NCBI GenBank assembly: GCA_001643675.2
Contig: LSRY02000017.1
Coordinates: 310,001-374,000 of the forward strand
DNA: 64,000 nt
Direction of reading: 5' to 3'
Source of the DNA: Monocercomonoides exilis
Taxonomy: Eukaryota; Preaxostyla; Oxymonadida; Polymastigidae
Below, in pieces: positions 50,028-62,700 of the stretch. Within the stretch, counting starts at the first letter, position 1. Every line of letters begins with the position of its first letter. The notes beneath the pieces were generated by a model. It was not told the origin of the DNA and searched no databases. It worked only from the letters and a program-made list of their open reading frames with translations. A program made the translations under genes and the position numbers.

Positions 50028-50789
50028 CTGTTTTGTTTAATATTTTTTTTGTTTTTTCTTATCAATTTATGTGGAATGTTAGAAGTCTTTTGAAAAAACT
50101 TTTGTATGATTTTGATTTAACTTTTGATTTGTAAATAATTTACAATTTCCAAATTTGAAATAATATAATTTGTGTAATTGATAAATCTAATTCGAAATAA
50201 ATGAAAGAATATTATTTTGAATAAAAAATAATCTTTGTTTGCACTTTTAATAGATTAATTCATTTTTAAAAATAAAAATTATTGATAAAACATAATTCAA
50301 GATTAAATATTCAGTGAATGATTTTATTTTTCAAAAATTACCACTTTGGAAGATAAAAAGTACAAAACAAAAAAGTGATTTTAAATTAAGATAATAAATG
50401 TGCGTAAACAAAATCGCTCAGAAAAGAAAAGAAAAATGTAAATATGGAATTGTTGGGCAAAAAACATAAGCAAATGAGTTGTATGTGATACAGTAAATGG
50501 TACTGATGCCCAAAAAGATAAGACATAATCTGAAATGCTGTTTGAAAATTAACGACTGAAAAAAAGAAAGACAAATCTACATAGATGTTGTTTTGTGAGA
50601 TGGAAAAGAAACATATAATCGCAATATTCATAATCTAACTAATAAACGTAAAAGAAAACAAATAAACCCAACTACATATTCAGAAACATTGATTTACAAA
50701 ATATGTAACGAAAAATAGAACGTAAAAATTTATAATTTATGTAAATAATATCTTGTTCAGGGGCTAAAAAAAGACTTCTTTATGGGAAC
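50028..50789. other. Convergent intergenic region
   Basis: About 760 AT-rich bases between the 3' ends of Rad21 (plus) and the second giant receptor (minus). A minus-strand 81-codon frame near 50386-50631 is Phe/Ile-rich and unsupported. No RNA gene was recognised. Confidence 0.5.
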
Positions 50790-53700
50790 TCACTTCTTAG
50801 GTTCCGCAGGTTTTCGTGGAGGTGACAAAAGATGCGATGATTGTCGGGACGTAAAAGCACGAACAACATCGGAAGCATCTATGTGAGATTTCCGAGGAGG
50901 AGACAGAAGTCGAGACTTGGACTGACTGTTTGGTGGAGACATTAAACGTAAGACGGCTGACTGGAACTTGCGTCTGCTTGGGCTGGTTGGCAATGCACTC
51001 GAAGAGTTAGATGGAGAAATGATTCCAGGAGACAGCACGCGCTCTGGTGAAGCAACCCCCGAGGCTTCATCAAAGCGAACGGATGATCCCTGTCTAAAGA
51101 CGCGCCGTCTAACACGTCTGTGTCTTCCTGTGTCGATTGTCGATTCGTACAGTGGTCTCCTACGGCGGCGAGGTCTGTCTACAGTTTGGCCAGATGCTTC
51201 TGCTGCCAAAGATGTTGTTGAAGATGATTGCATTCCAAGATCGGTTGTGGACAGTTGTGATGATGACGGCTGTTTGCTTAACAAAGTGGATCTGTTGCGA
51301 TGCAAGCGGCGAGTACTGTGAGAATTGCTGATTCCAGCCATTGTAGATTTAACATGAGAGTAATCAGTAACATAAGTCTTTGGTACAAAATAGCCAGAGG
51401 CATGATGCTGCAACTGTTTAGGATCTCTTGGTTTGATAACTCTTCTCGATTCCGATTTTGTAATTCCTGCAAGATTTGCTTCTGATCCATCAACTCCGTA
51501 CTCTTCGAATCCATGTGTAATCTCTGAGAGAATATCATCCTCGCGTTGCTCCTCTGTTTTTCCTCCTTCTTGTTTAGTGGACTTGTTATCTTCCTCAGCA
51601 TTCTCACCAAGGAACGTCTGTCTTCTTCGGAGTCCTCTTCCTTTCATGCCAGCTCCATCCAACAGACCGGAAGATGCTTGGCGCTTAATGCCAGCAGTGG
51701 CAAAGTTATTAACTGAGGCTGCACTTGCTCCTGCTTTTGTGGGTGCAGGGCGAGCCAATGCTGCCGTAGATGAAGCACCGACACCACTTGAAGGAATAAT
51801 AAACGACTGTGACATCGAATCTCCCATTGAAGCAATATCAGTCTGCAATTGATTCTGATCCTCTTCATAATCGCCATCAGATCCTTCGTCATATTCTTCG
51901 TCTGACATGTAATCGCTTTCATCTGAGCCCATCTCTTCCATCTCTTCCTCGTCGTTATATTCTTCTTCATCTGAAAGGTACTCTTCTGGTGCATATTCCT
52001 TTTCTTCTTGCTCTCCTACAGCAAACGAAGCTTGTCTCTTGCGTCTGTTCATTACGTCATCGCTGACAGCTGTCGATGATGAAGGAGCTGCTGCATCCAA
52101 TCCCACTGAAGCCATTGAGCCCTGAGCAGCTTTTTGTTGAACACTCTCTCCAATGGCTGCTGATGTCGATGAAGGTGATGCAGATTTTGACAGAATTGCA
52201 GCCGCTGCGGCTGATGGTGCAAATGACATCGTTCCAAGTGCACCTCCTAATGTTGATCCCAATTCATTCGATTCTTCACCTTCTGGAATCGCTTCTCCAA
52301 TCTCATCGTTAGCGTTCAAAACTGCAAATGATGCTTGTCTTCTCCTTCTGTTGAGCGGTCCATCAGCGCGAACTGATGCAGATGTTGGTGCCGAGGCGTT
52401 CGCTCCTAACGAAGCAGCAGAAGCTTGTGCTGCTCTGTCACTTCCTTCAGAAATACTGACAGAGGAAGAAGTTGTTGGATGAGAAGCAGTTTTAGCTAAA
52501 ATTGCTGCTGCTGATGCAGAAGGTGCAAATGGACGATCTGCAAAGCCAAGAGAACTGCTTTCTGCAGACGATGATTGTCCAATTGTTTCCAGCAGATCTT
52601 GAGTGGCTTCTCCTTCAGCAGCAGAATCAGAAGGTGAGATTGCAACAAAGGACCCTTGCCTTCTTCTTCTGTTCATTGGGCCATCAGCACGTGCTGATGC
52701 AGAAACAGGGATGGCAGCATTGGCCTCGAGTGAGGCAGATGATGCCTGTGCTGCTCTATCAGCAACTGCTCCACTGCTTGTGGTTGAGGATGCAGTTGGA
52801 CGAGATGCTGCCTTTGCAAGAATCGCTGCAGCTGCAGCAGATGGTACAAAGGAGAACTCAGAAGTATCAGATGATTCAGAAGAACTGCTTTGTAATGGAT
52901 GCACCGAATTCATTTCTGAACTGGAGGCGTCTTCTCCTGTCATAAGGGCATTCAACGAGTCAGAAGAAGACAATGCAAAGTCGCTCGCTGTGAACGATGC
53001 TTGTCTCTTTCTTCGGTTCAATGGGCCATCTGCACGTGCAGATGATGCAGTCGTGGCAGTTGCACCAACACCCACTGCAGCTGCAGAACTTTGTGCACTT
53101 CTTCCACCCATTTCAGAAGAAATGGATTTTGATTGGCTTGACGGTGCTTCTGCCAGCGATAGCAGTTGCAGCGAAGCTTGTGATGCTTGTGAGGTACCCG
53201 AAGAATAAGGAACGAATGATACAACTGAACCAGAAGTATTTAATCCAGATGGGACAGATGCTTGATTGAACTCCAATGTGGCTTCTTCTCCACTTCCTCC
53301 AAATATGAGTCCAGATTGTTCACTTGGCTGTTCACCGGCTGTGAATGATGACTGCCTTCTTCTTCTGTTCATCGGTCCATCTGCACGTGAAGACACCGAC
53401 TTTGGTGCTGACGCTCCAGCTCCCAAAGATGCTGCTGAGGCCTGTGCTGTCCTTCCAACAACGGCATCACTTGCAGCAGAAGATGTGTCTTTGGAAGGAG
53501 ACAATGATGAAGATGCAGAGTTGGATGCAGCATGCGCAAGGATCGCGGCAGCTGCTGCAGAAGGCACAAATGAAATTCCAGAAGATTCGGTTGGATTGCT
53601 TTGATCTGCAAGGATAGACGCTAATTCTGGATTGGCTGAGTCTTCTCCTGCAATCAGTTTGTTTAACGAATCTGTTGAAGATGGAGACTCAAGATCATTC

Positions 53701-56700
53701 ACTGAAAATGATGCTTGTCTCTTTCTTCTGTTCAATGGACCGTCTGCTTTAGACGAAGATGATGATGGTGCTAATACATTTGCTTCCAGCTGAGCAGTTG
53801 ATGACTGTGCAAATCTCTCGTTTGTTCCATGGCTCGACATGGATTTTTGTGAATTAGGAGCAACGCCAGATGATGAGGGTTTATTAGCAGATTTCGCAAG
53901 AATGGCAGCTGCAGCTGCTGATGGCATAAACATTTGTGAGTTTCCAGTTGATCCAAGAGCAGAGCTTCCGCTTGATGCTTTTGTCTCAAATGCATCTTTG
54001 TTTTCGTTGTCTTCTTCAGGAATTGTATCAGGAAGTTCATTGAACTGATCAAGAACGGCAAATGAAGCCTGCCTCTTTCTTCTGTTCAGCAAGACATCTG
54101 CACGTGATGACGCTGTTATCGGAGCAGATGCGTTTGCACCCAACGAAGCTGAAGATGCCTGCACTGTTCTTCCTTTCGCACCACTGCTTGCAGACATTGC
54201 AGAAGCAGATGATGCGTCTTTTGACGTTGCTGCTGATTGAGAAGCGGATTGCGACAGAATGGAAGATGCAGCAGAAGACATTGCATATGAAGAGTTTGTA
54301 GGTTCCATTGTTCCTAGTATATTTTCATTGATCTGTGCCATCAACTCAGCGTTTGATTCTTCTTCATCCTCATTTCCATCTTGTGCAGAATCAGATTGTT
54401 GATTAAATGGATCTCCAACAACAGGTGCTGCAGCAAACGATGATTGTCTCTTTCTTCTGTTGATTGGTCCTTCTGCAAATGCAGTTGAAGAAGAAGGTGC
54501 AGCTGCTTTGGCTCCCATTGCTGCAGAAGATGACTGTGCTGTCCGTCCAAATGCTCCACTCGGTGCAAATGCTGAATTTGATGAAAGAACTGCATTACTT
54601 CCAGATGGCGATGCTCCAAATGGAAGAGATTGAGGAGAAACTGAAGATGAAGCAGAAGCAGTAGATGCTGAAGTATTTGCAGCTCCTAACCGTTTCATCT
54701 CATTTTGATTCTTTGTATTTGCAGAGCTATTTTCTTGTGAGAATAACTGTTCTTCATCCACCTCGTCAATTGCATCTGGAAGAAGTCCTGAATGATCATT
54801 AACTGAAAACGAAGTTTGCAATTTTCTCCTATTCATTGGACCATCAGCCAGCGAAGAACTCGTCTTTGGTGCAGAAGCATTATTTGCCAAAGCTGCAGAT
54901 GTTGACTGAGCAATTCTTCTGTTATCGACTTCATTTGTAGCTGATTGTTTCGAAGCTTGAGGAGCATTTGATGAAGACAATTGATTCGATGCAGATTTTG
55001 ACAGGATCGCAGCTGCGGCAGCTGAAGGAACAAACGACATTGCTCCAAGTCCGCTTCCTAATGAAGATCCCAATTCATTCGATTCTTCTGATTCGTCTGT
55101 TGAACTTGCGGGTTCTGTTGTATCTGTAGCTCCTACACTCTCGTTTCTGCCATCGTCAACTGCAAATGACGCTTGTCGCTTCCTTCTGTTCAAAGGACCG
55201 TCAGCACGAGCTGATGCAGATGTCGGTGCAGAAGCATTTGCTCCCAGTGAAGCAGAGGACGCTTGAGCTGTTCTTCCTCCACCAATTGCATTTGGTGAAG
55301 TTGATGATGACAATGAAGGCGTGTTGGATCCAAAGGCAGTTGCTTGTGAGCCTTGTCTTATCTTGCTTGCCTCTGCAGCAGAAAGTTGATCGGACGAGCT
55401 TGAAGAAGACGCTGAAGCACCGTTCGGTGCTGTTTGTGATAGAATATCTCCATTTCTCGTTTCGTCTTTTGAACTATCATTTGAAGGTCTGTCTGTGTAC
55501 AGCAGTGCATCAGTATCAGAAACAGCGAATGACGCCTGTCTCTTTCTTCTCTTCAAAGGCCCATCCGCTTTTGCAGATGACGATGAAGGAACTGATGCAA
55601 GTGCTCCGAGATCTGCTGTTGAGCCGTGTGCTGTTCTGCCGCCAAGCGCACCAAGAGTGTCAAATCCCAAGTTGTATGGTATGTTCGAAGTAGTGCCGTT
55701 GTTCTGCGTGGCTTGGGCTGATCTGAGGCTGGGACTTGTAATGCCAACTGAAGGTTGTTGAGATGATGAGCTTGCCTTTGAAGTTGAAATAGCATTTCCT
55801 GCTGCAGCTGAAATTGCACTTCCAGAATTCATTGCATTCATTGCTTGTGAATCTCCATTAGATTTGAAAGAATCCCCTTCAGGAGAGCTTCTTTGACTTG
55901 ATGATTGTGCAAGTGGTTCATTTGATGAAGGCAATTGATCATTATTATTCACTGCAAATGACTGTTGTCTTCTCTTTTTGCTTGAAGGTCTTTCAACTTT
56001 AGACCCAGCTTTAGTGGGAGCATACTGTCCAGCACCAACAAACGCAGTTGAGCTTTGTGAAAGCTTATCTCCAGCTGCACTTTGAGCAAGATTCTGATTC
56101 TGTGCATTGCGTGCGAAAGCAGATGAGCTTGGTGCCTGAGCGGTAGAAGAAGAAGCAGAAAGCATCAATGGAGCTCCAGTAATGTTTGAAGTGCTTGGCA
56201 TGTTTGATGGTGATGCTGACGACGATGATGATGCTGAAGAAGCTGAAGGGGCACCAGCTAACTGCAGTACAGAGTTGATATCATCGTTCAGACCGTCACC
56301 GCCAACAACAAATGTTGCATGCTTCTTTCTCCTTCCACCAAGTCCAGAAGCAATCGAACTGCCAGTGGCGGCTCCTCCAACAGAAGAGCCAGCAACAGTC
56401 GATGAGCTCTGAGCTAATCTTTCATTCTTTTCTGACCTACCCAATGAATCTGATGATGAAGATGGAAGTAATGATGCCCTTGAAGCCTGTCCAGATGCAG
56501 CCATCGCAGCAGATGGGTTTCTGCCTAATGTGCTGTTGGCACCACCAAATTTGTTAGCAGCGTTTCCGTTTGAAGCAGAAGCTGGATACAACGAAGCATC
56601 TCTAAGTGGCATTCCAGAAGCATCAACATTTTGTTGTCTGCTGCCACTTTTATTGCAGGTTGGATAATCTCCCAAAAATGGCTCTGAAGGCGAAAAGGTG

Positions 56701-59700
56701 GAACTTACCTGTTCTCCAAATTGTTCAGAATTAGGCCCAGCAAAGTCTTGTCTTCTTCGCCCGCCCATCATTGGCCCATCCACAACAGATGTTGATTGAA
56801 GCATCCGTGATGACTGCTGAGAAATCAGGGTATTGTGCTCTGCAGTACGATTGTGGAGAGATGAGGAAGCTTGTGAACCAGATGTCTGCCCAGCAGAAGG
56901 AGCCATTTGTGAGCCAGGAGCCATCCGTGATGCTGCTGCAAATGGTGAGTCTTGTCCTGGTTGAGCTGCAGTTGATCCATTAAATCCTGTTCCTGATGCA
57001 TTTGTCTGATAAGCTGTGAGAGGATTGGCACCAGGCGACCCTGCAGAAGGAAATGGAAACATGAATCCGGCTGGATTTGTATTTGTTCTGCTTTGTGCTG
57101 AACGGTCGAATGGGCTGCTTCCATCTTTGCCAGTAGGAAGTTCGTCATGTTCAAATGAATCATCTCTTCCTCCTTTTCCTGCTTTACCTGCTTTGCCTTT
57201 CTTTGTTTGCGGAGGATTAGCCAAAGGTGAGCGGAACGGTGCAAGTCCTCCAAGAACAGAATTCTGCCTTCTTGGTGAAAATGTTGATGGTCTGTTTCTG
57301 TCTGAATTAGATGACATTTGTGAGTTTGCTTTTGAAGACAATCCATCTGGCAAAGTCTTTTTCGAACCAGACGGTGAGAGCTCAGAGGGCGATAAGAATC
57401 CTGAGGTTGTAAGTGGATCTTCACCAAATGCCATTCGTTCGATGTCATCATCTGTGAGAGGAATATCTGGATCGCTCATAAGATTCGTCCTCGAAGTAAT
57501 GTTTGTATGTTCAAATGAGACAACTGATACATTCGAAACCAAGCCTCCAAAGTTCGGAGACATTCCGTTGTTTCTCAAATCTGCAATGTCAGCTGGCTCA
57601 AAGCCACGAGAATAATCAGGTTGTCGTGGGCCGGCACCTCTGGCACCAAGGCTTGGGAACATTGTTGGTGCTGCAGCTTCATCTGCACTCTTTTTGCTCT
57701 TCCTACGTCCACTGCGCAACAAAGGCTTATCACCCAACAATGCATTCGTTGGTGAAGATCCTTCAGATGAAGAAGGTCTTGACGATGCTTCAGATCTTTC
57801 AGAATCGGACTCATCTTCATCAAACTTCGATTCGTGCAGGCCAGGAACTTTCCCATCCAAGCCATTCATCTCCAGTGGCTCTCTCATTGCATTCAGCTGT
57901 TCTTCTAGTTGTGCTTGCAAATCGTCTGCCATTTGCGCTTTTTGGTTCTTTCTGCTGCGGTTGCGAAGGAAGAGAAGAAGCAATATAATTAGCAGAACAA
58001 GTATCAGTCCGAATATCAAAAACGGAGGCAAAACGGTTGGTGCTCCAATCTTGCTGATCTGAATGGTGATCGGTTTGAACATAACTGCCTGTGTTTTGTG
58101 CTGACTGCCATCATTTCCGCTGTATATGATTCGTGTCCACCATTCCTCGTTCAGCTCAACCAGCGAGCTGTTTATTGGACCATACGCTGTTGATTCTGTG
58201 TGGTACACAATCTGACCAATTGGAAATTCTGTGATATCTGTTTCAAGTGTCTGCCCATCACTTGTGGTTGTATATCTGAATATTTCGAATGTCAGGCAAC
58301 ATGGAAGAAGTGATGTTCCGGTAAACTCAATGGTAATAATATCATCTTCTGGATCAGAGCAACTTCCGTTTGTAAGCGTTGGAATAAACAACCACGACAT
58401 TCTGTTGTTAAATACTGGTCCAGAAAGAACACATTCTCTTTCATCGTTTCCGTTGTCCATAAACATGTTGTCTGATCTCTCAAGTTCATCGTCTGGTTCA
58501 ACGCTTTCGATCTTGATAGTTGAACCACCGTCACAATGTATGTTTCTTCTTGCTGAAGGATAGAAACGAAGTCGAGGGCTGTTGTTTTCGAATGAAGCCA
58601 TATGAATCGTAACGTGTCCTCCAGTAACCGACAATGCACCATCAGGTGAATTCTTGAAAGACGAATACTCGATAGTTGATTTGCAGTTTCCGAGGTGCAA
58701 AAATGAAGAAGTCCAAGAGCAAACTGCTGTTGCGTCAGTTGAAGCAGATATGTTCGTTCCCAAAAACTGTGTTGAATTGATCAGCACTTCCCATCCCTCA
58801 ATCGAGATAACAGTGCCTGGCTGGCTCATATGAGAAGTGCAGCCATCAACGATAGTTCCACTAATCTTCACTTTCCAGCATTCATCGCCTGCTCCACTGG
58901 CATCCTCTATCTTCTGTAAATTCACAATTGCTGGCCCAACATCTTCTCTTGTAATTCCCTTGAGGTTGCAGTTTTCGAAGGCAACAGGATAGTTCACAAC
59001 TCCTGGAGTAATTGGACCAGGAGTACAAGGAATAGCAACCGATGATATGTCAAATAGTGGACCTTCCCCAATTTTTAGGGAATCGACATAAAGAGATGAA
59101 ACAGAAATCTTAGTGTAGTCGTGGATAGTAAATAGTGAGCTGAACAAATGAGCATCAGAAACAGACATATCAATGATGGAAAGATCACCCGTTTCAATTT
59201 CTGCAAACACAAATGGAATGGAATATGTTGAATTGTACTTAATTGGGAACACAAAACTTGACGAATTGATGAAAACGCTTCCAACATCAGATTTCAAAAA
59301 TTGCGGTCTGTTGTTAAGATCTTCTGGGAAGTAAACCGAAACTCTATCAAAACCAAATGTTTCGTTGCTGTACAGCAAAGGAGAATGTCCATCTCCTGGT
59401 TCCATATCTGGTCCAATATACACAATCTTTATCGAGACAAAATCGTCGTCTGTCGCAGCAATCAATGTATCAGAAACATCAATTGATCTGTTGAGGTATG
59501 TGGTAATGCAGATGCGTAATTCCAAGTTCCTAAGATCCTGATCGAGGTGAGTGTATCCATGTGTCATCGTTTTGCAGGGATCCTTCTTTTTCCCACAGAT
59601 TTGTGAGTCAACTCTACCTTCAAACTGGCAATAGATTACACGGTTTTTGAAGTCTCTGAAGAAGAAGCGGATGTCAATGTCATCTTGATACTCGTTGTCA

Positions 59701-62700
59701 TCTCTTCCAACAAATGAATGCTCATCGTAGGTTGAGTCATTATAATCAAAATCAAACTTCTCTTCAATAATTGTCTTTTCTAAGTCCTCCGAATAAATAT
59801 ATATGTTGTTTCCTTCTTCTGCACTGTTATTAGAGAAAAACATATTTGAAAACAGATAATCCATTGTACTTCCATTCAACAAATGCAGATAAATACCACC
59901 TCCTTTTCCATTCACTGGATGTGCAGTAGAATTGGATATATTTGTTGCAATAACATGATATTTACCGTTACTTTCAACTTTAACAAACATGCTTCCACCG
60001 TTGAGGTCATCAGAAGACATAAGTTGGAAATTGTTGTTGTCGTTAAACACTATAACATCATCTGTGCCAATAAGTGCATTCAATACAGTACCATTTTGGT
60101 TAGATGTTGACATTCCATAGAATGTTGTGCTGTTCACCTCCAATACTGTTCCATGATCGTCCACAATCATATGTTCTGGGAAATGAATTTTTTCCAAATT
60201 GGAGTTTGTAATCTGAACGGTAATCCCTGGAGAAACATTGATGAATGGTCGTTCTATTGTCATTTCCCTCACTAGCAATCCATCTGTATAAAATTCAGCT
60301 GGGTCAATCAACTCCACAAAAAAGGATGGCCATCTGAATGTTATGCCTTCAATCAAAGTATTTATAAGTTCTAATCTTCCACCTTGGACTGAAAATAGTG
60401 TTGGAAACACTGCATTCAAAGAGGAAGCAGGAATAAGTTCAACGTTGTTGAAAATAAGCGCATTTTTGTTCGTTTTGAAGATCTTCTCTGCAGGAATGTT
60501 AGAAGGAACAACAACAAGCAAGCTTCTAATTGTTGTTGATGAATTTGTCTCAAAAACTGCTTCTTGGTCAAAATTAGAAGAGCTCGTTGAAGATAAATTC
60601 GTCAGATTGAAAACATGGAGAAGAGAGTTGTTGAATCCTTCTATTATCACCTCTCCTTGATTCTTTAAAGTTTGCCTCAGTTCTGCATTGTTCATGATAA
60701 CAATTTTTCCAACTTTTGTATTTCTGGATCTAACATATGCATATTCAATTGTTTGGCAAGGAGATAACAAAGCACCACATCCTTCGAAGTTTGATCCGTT
60801 AGATTCCTTCACATATACAGAAACTGTAACCTTATCAAAATAATCAACAAGTGTAGTGTTTCGTTGCGTTTGTGTATCAAACCCCCAAATATCATCGATA
60901 TAATCCAATGAATATGATCCATTAAAGCATTGATCAGTTACGTGATCGGTGAAGAATGGTCCTCTCATATACAGGTTAGGCCCTTGAATAGCCTGATTTC
61001 GATCCCAAGACAAAAAGCTAAAGTCGTATATGTATGTGTGTGAATCATCATCTGTCATTATCACATAAATTGCTCCACCGTTTCCGTTAATAGCTGTGCT
61101 GTGTGTGATCGTACTGTTAGACAATTTGATTTCTCCTAGTGGGTCTAGACGCATGTAAAATGATCCTCCGTTATTTTCTTCGGTGCTGCCATAGTGGAAC
61201 TCACTTTCTCCGTCAATCTGCAACTTATTTCCTTCGCGAACGTCAAATATTATCATTGACCCGTTAGATGTTGTTGTAGAGAAATTCTCAAAGGTCGAAG
61301 AGTTCGTAATACATATGCGATTTGCATTGTCACTTTGAATAAAGCTACCCAAAGGCTGTGCACAGTTCGACACGTTTGTATGAGTGAAAATGATTTCGGC
61401 ACCATCATGCACTTGAAATAGCCCTGTTTGATCTGAACCAATCTTGTTGATGACACTATTTTCAAAAGTTACCACGCCATTTTGTCTCGCATCGAGCATT
61501 GTTGAATGTCCAACGAACTCAAATTGGTCAATCATTGAATTTTTAACGGTGAAAGAACCATAAGTTATTGTTATAAAGCGGAAATTTGTTTGATGATCAA
61601 CGCAAACAAATTGGCAAGTATCAAACATCATTTCTCCACCGCTCATTGATACAAACTCTTGTTTATCTGTGCTTTTTGGAAGAATCCACTTCAATTTATA
61701 TGCTCTAACCAAATCCGATTCAGAATTGGAAGAAGTTGCATACACAAGCTGTGTATTCGGATCCACGTATATTGTGGCCTGTGTCTGGTTTGTTGTCATA
61801 AGTACGTTCTTTCCATCAAAATTAATTGTGTAATTCAAAGTAGTGCGCGTCATAACTCGTATCTCTCGTATATTCTTTGCAATAACTTGGCTTTCACTGA
61901 GTCTCCAGTAAGCATAATCCAATTTTCCACATGCAACAATATAATGTCCACATCTGATATGATTCTTTTCGGTATCTTCGGTAACGTCTGTAACGTAAAT
62001 TGCATTGTAAGGTCTGTATAAATAGTACATGAGCGTGGTTGATATGTTTTCTGGTGCATCAGCATTGAATCCCCACAAAGTGTCTCGTGGTGTTTCTTCC
62101 GTAACAAAGTTCACAAACCTTGGATTCGTAACCACCCCATCAAATAAGCAACCATCAACATAAATGTGTTTCCCAAGATTAGCATCACAATTTGTAAAGA
62201 GAAGCGAAGAAAATAGATATACAACCGAAGGATCGCATTCATCTACCCCAAGATAAATGCCTCCTCCATTTCCCAAAGTGTTTTTATTTGCCACACTCGC
62301 ATCAAACGTACAATCTGCAACTGTAAAGTTTCCAGGATTGGCCAAGCGGCAATGCAACGAACCTCCATGGTTGGTAAGCGCGTTGTTTGAGTTGAATGAG
62401 CAGTTTTCAATGATAACATGGTTAATACGATCTCCATCAACATTACGATGTACACTTGTTGGCTCTTCATGACCAAGCCATGTATTTAAAATTGATCCAT
62501 TTCCTTTCTCAGTGTTGAAATTATCGAATCTCGAAAAATTGAAAATGTGAATTTCATCAGGAAGAACGCCTCTGATAAAGCCTCCGTCTGTAAATGTTCC
62601 TGTTGTGAAATTGCAGTCAGAGATGCGGATGCTGCCTCCATAGCTTGCTTCCAATATTCCAGTTGAATTTGTGCCTGCTTCCAAGATATCCTGACTATCG

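Noticed and set aside
52000-56000. RRKR motifs as furin-type cleavage sites
   Set aside because: The sites lie after the membrane helix and its basic stop-transfer residues, hence on the cytoplasmic side where furin does not act.
52000-56000. CRISPR-like or satellite array
   Set aside because: The repeats are in frame, diverged in sequence and variable in spacing; they are a protein repeat in a eukaryotic gene.
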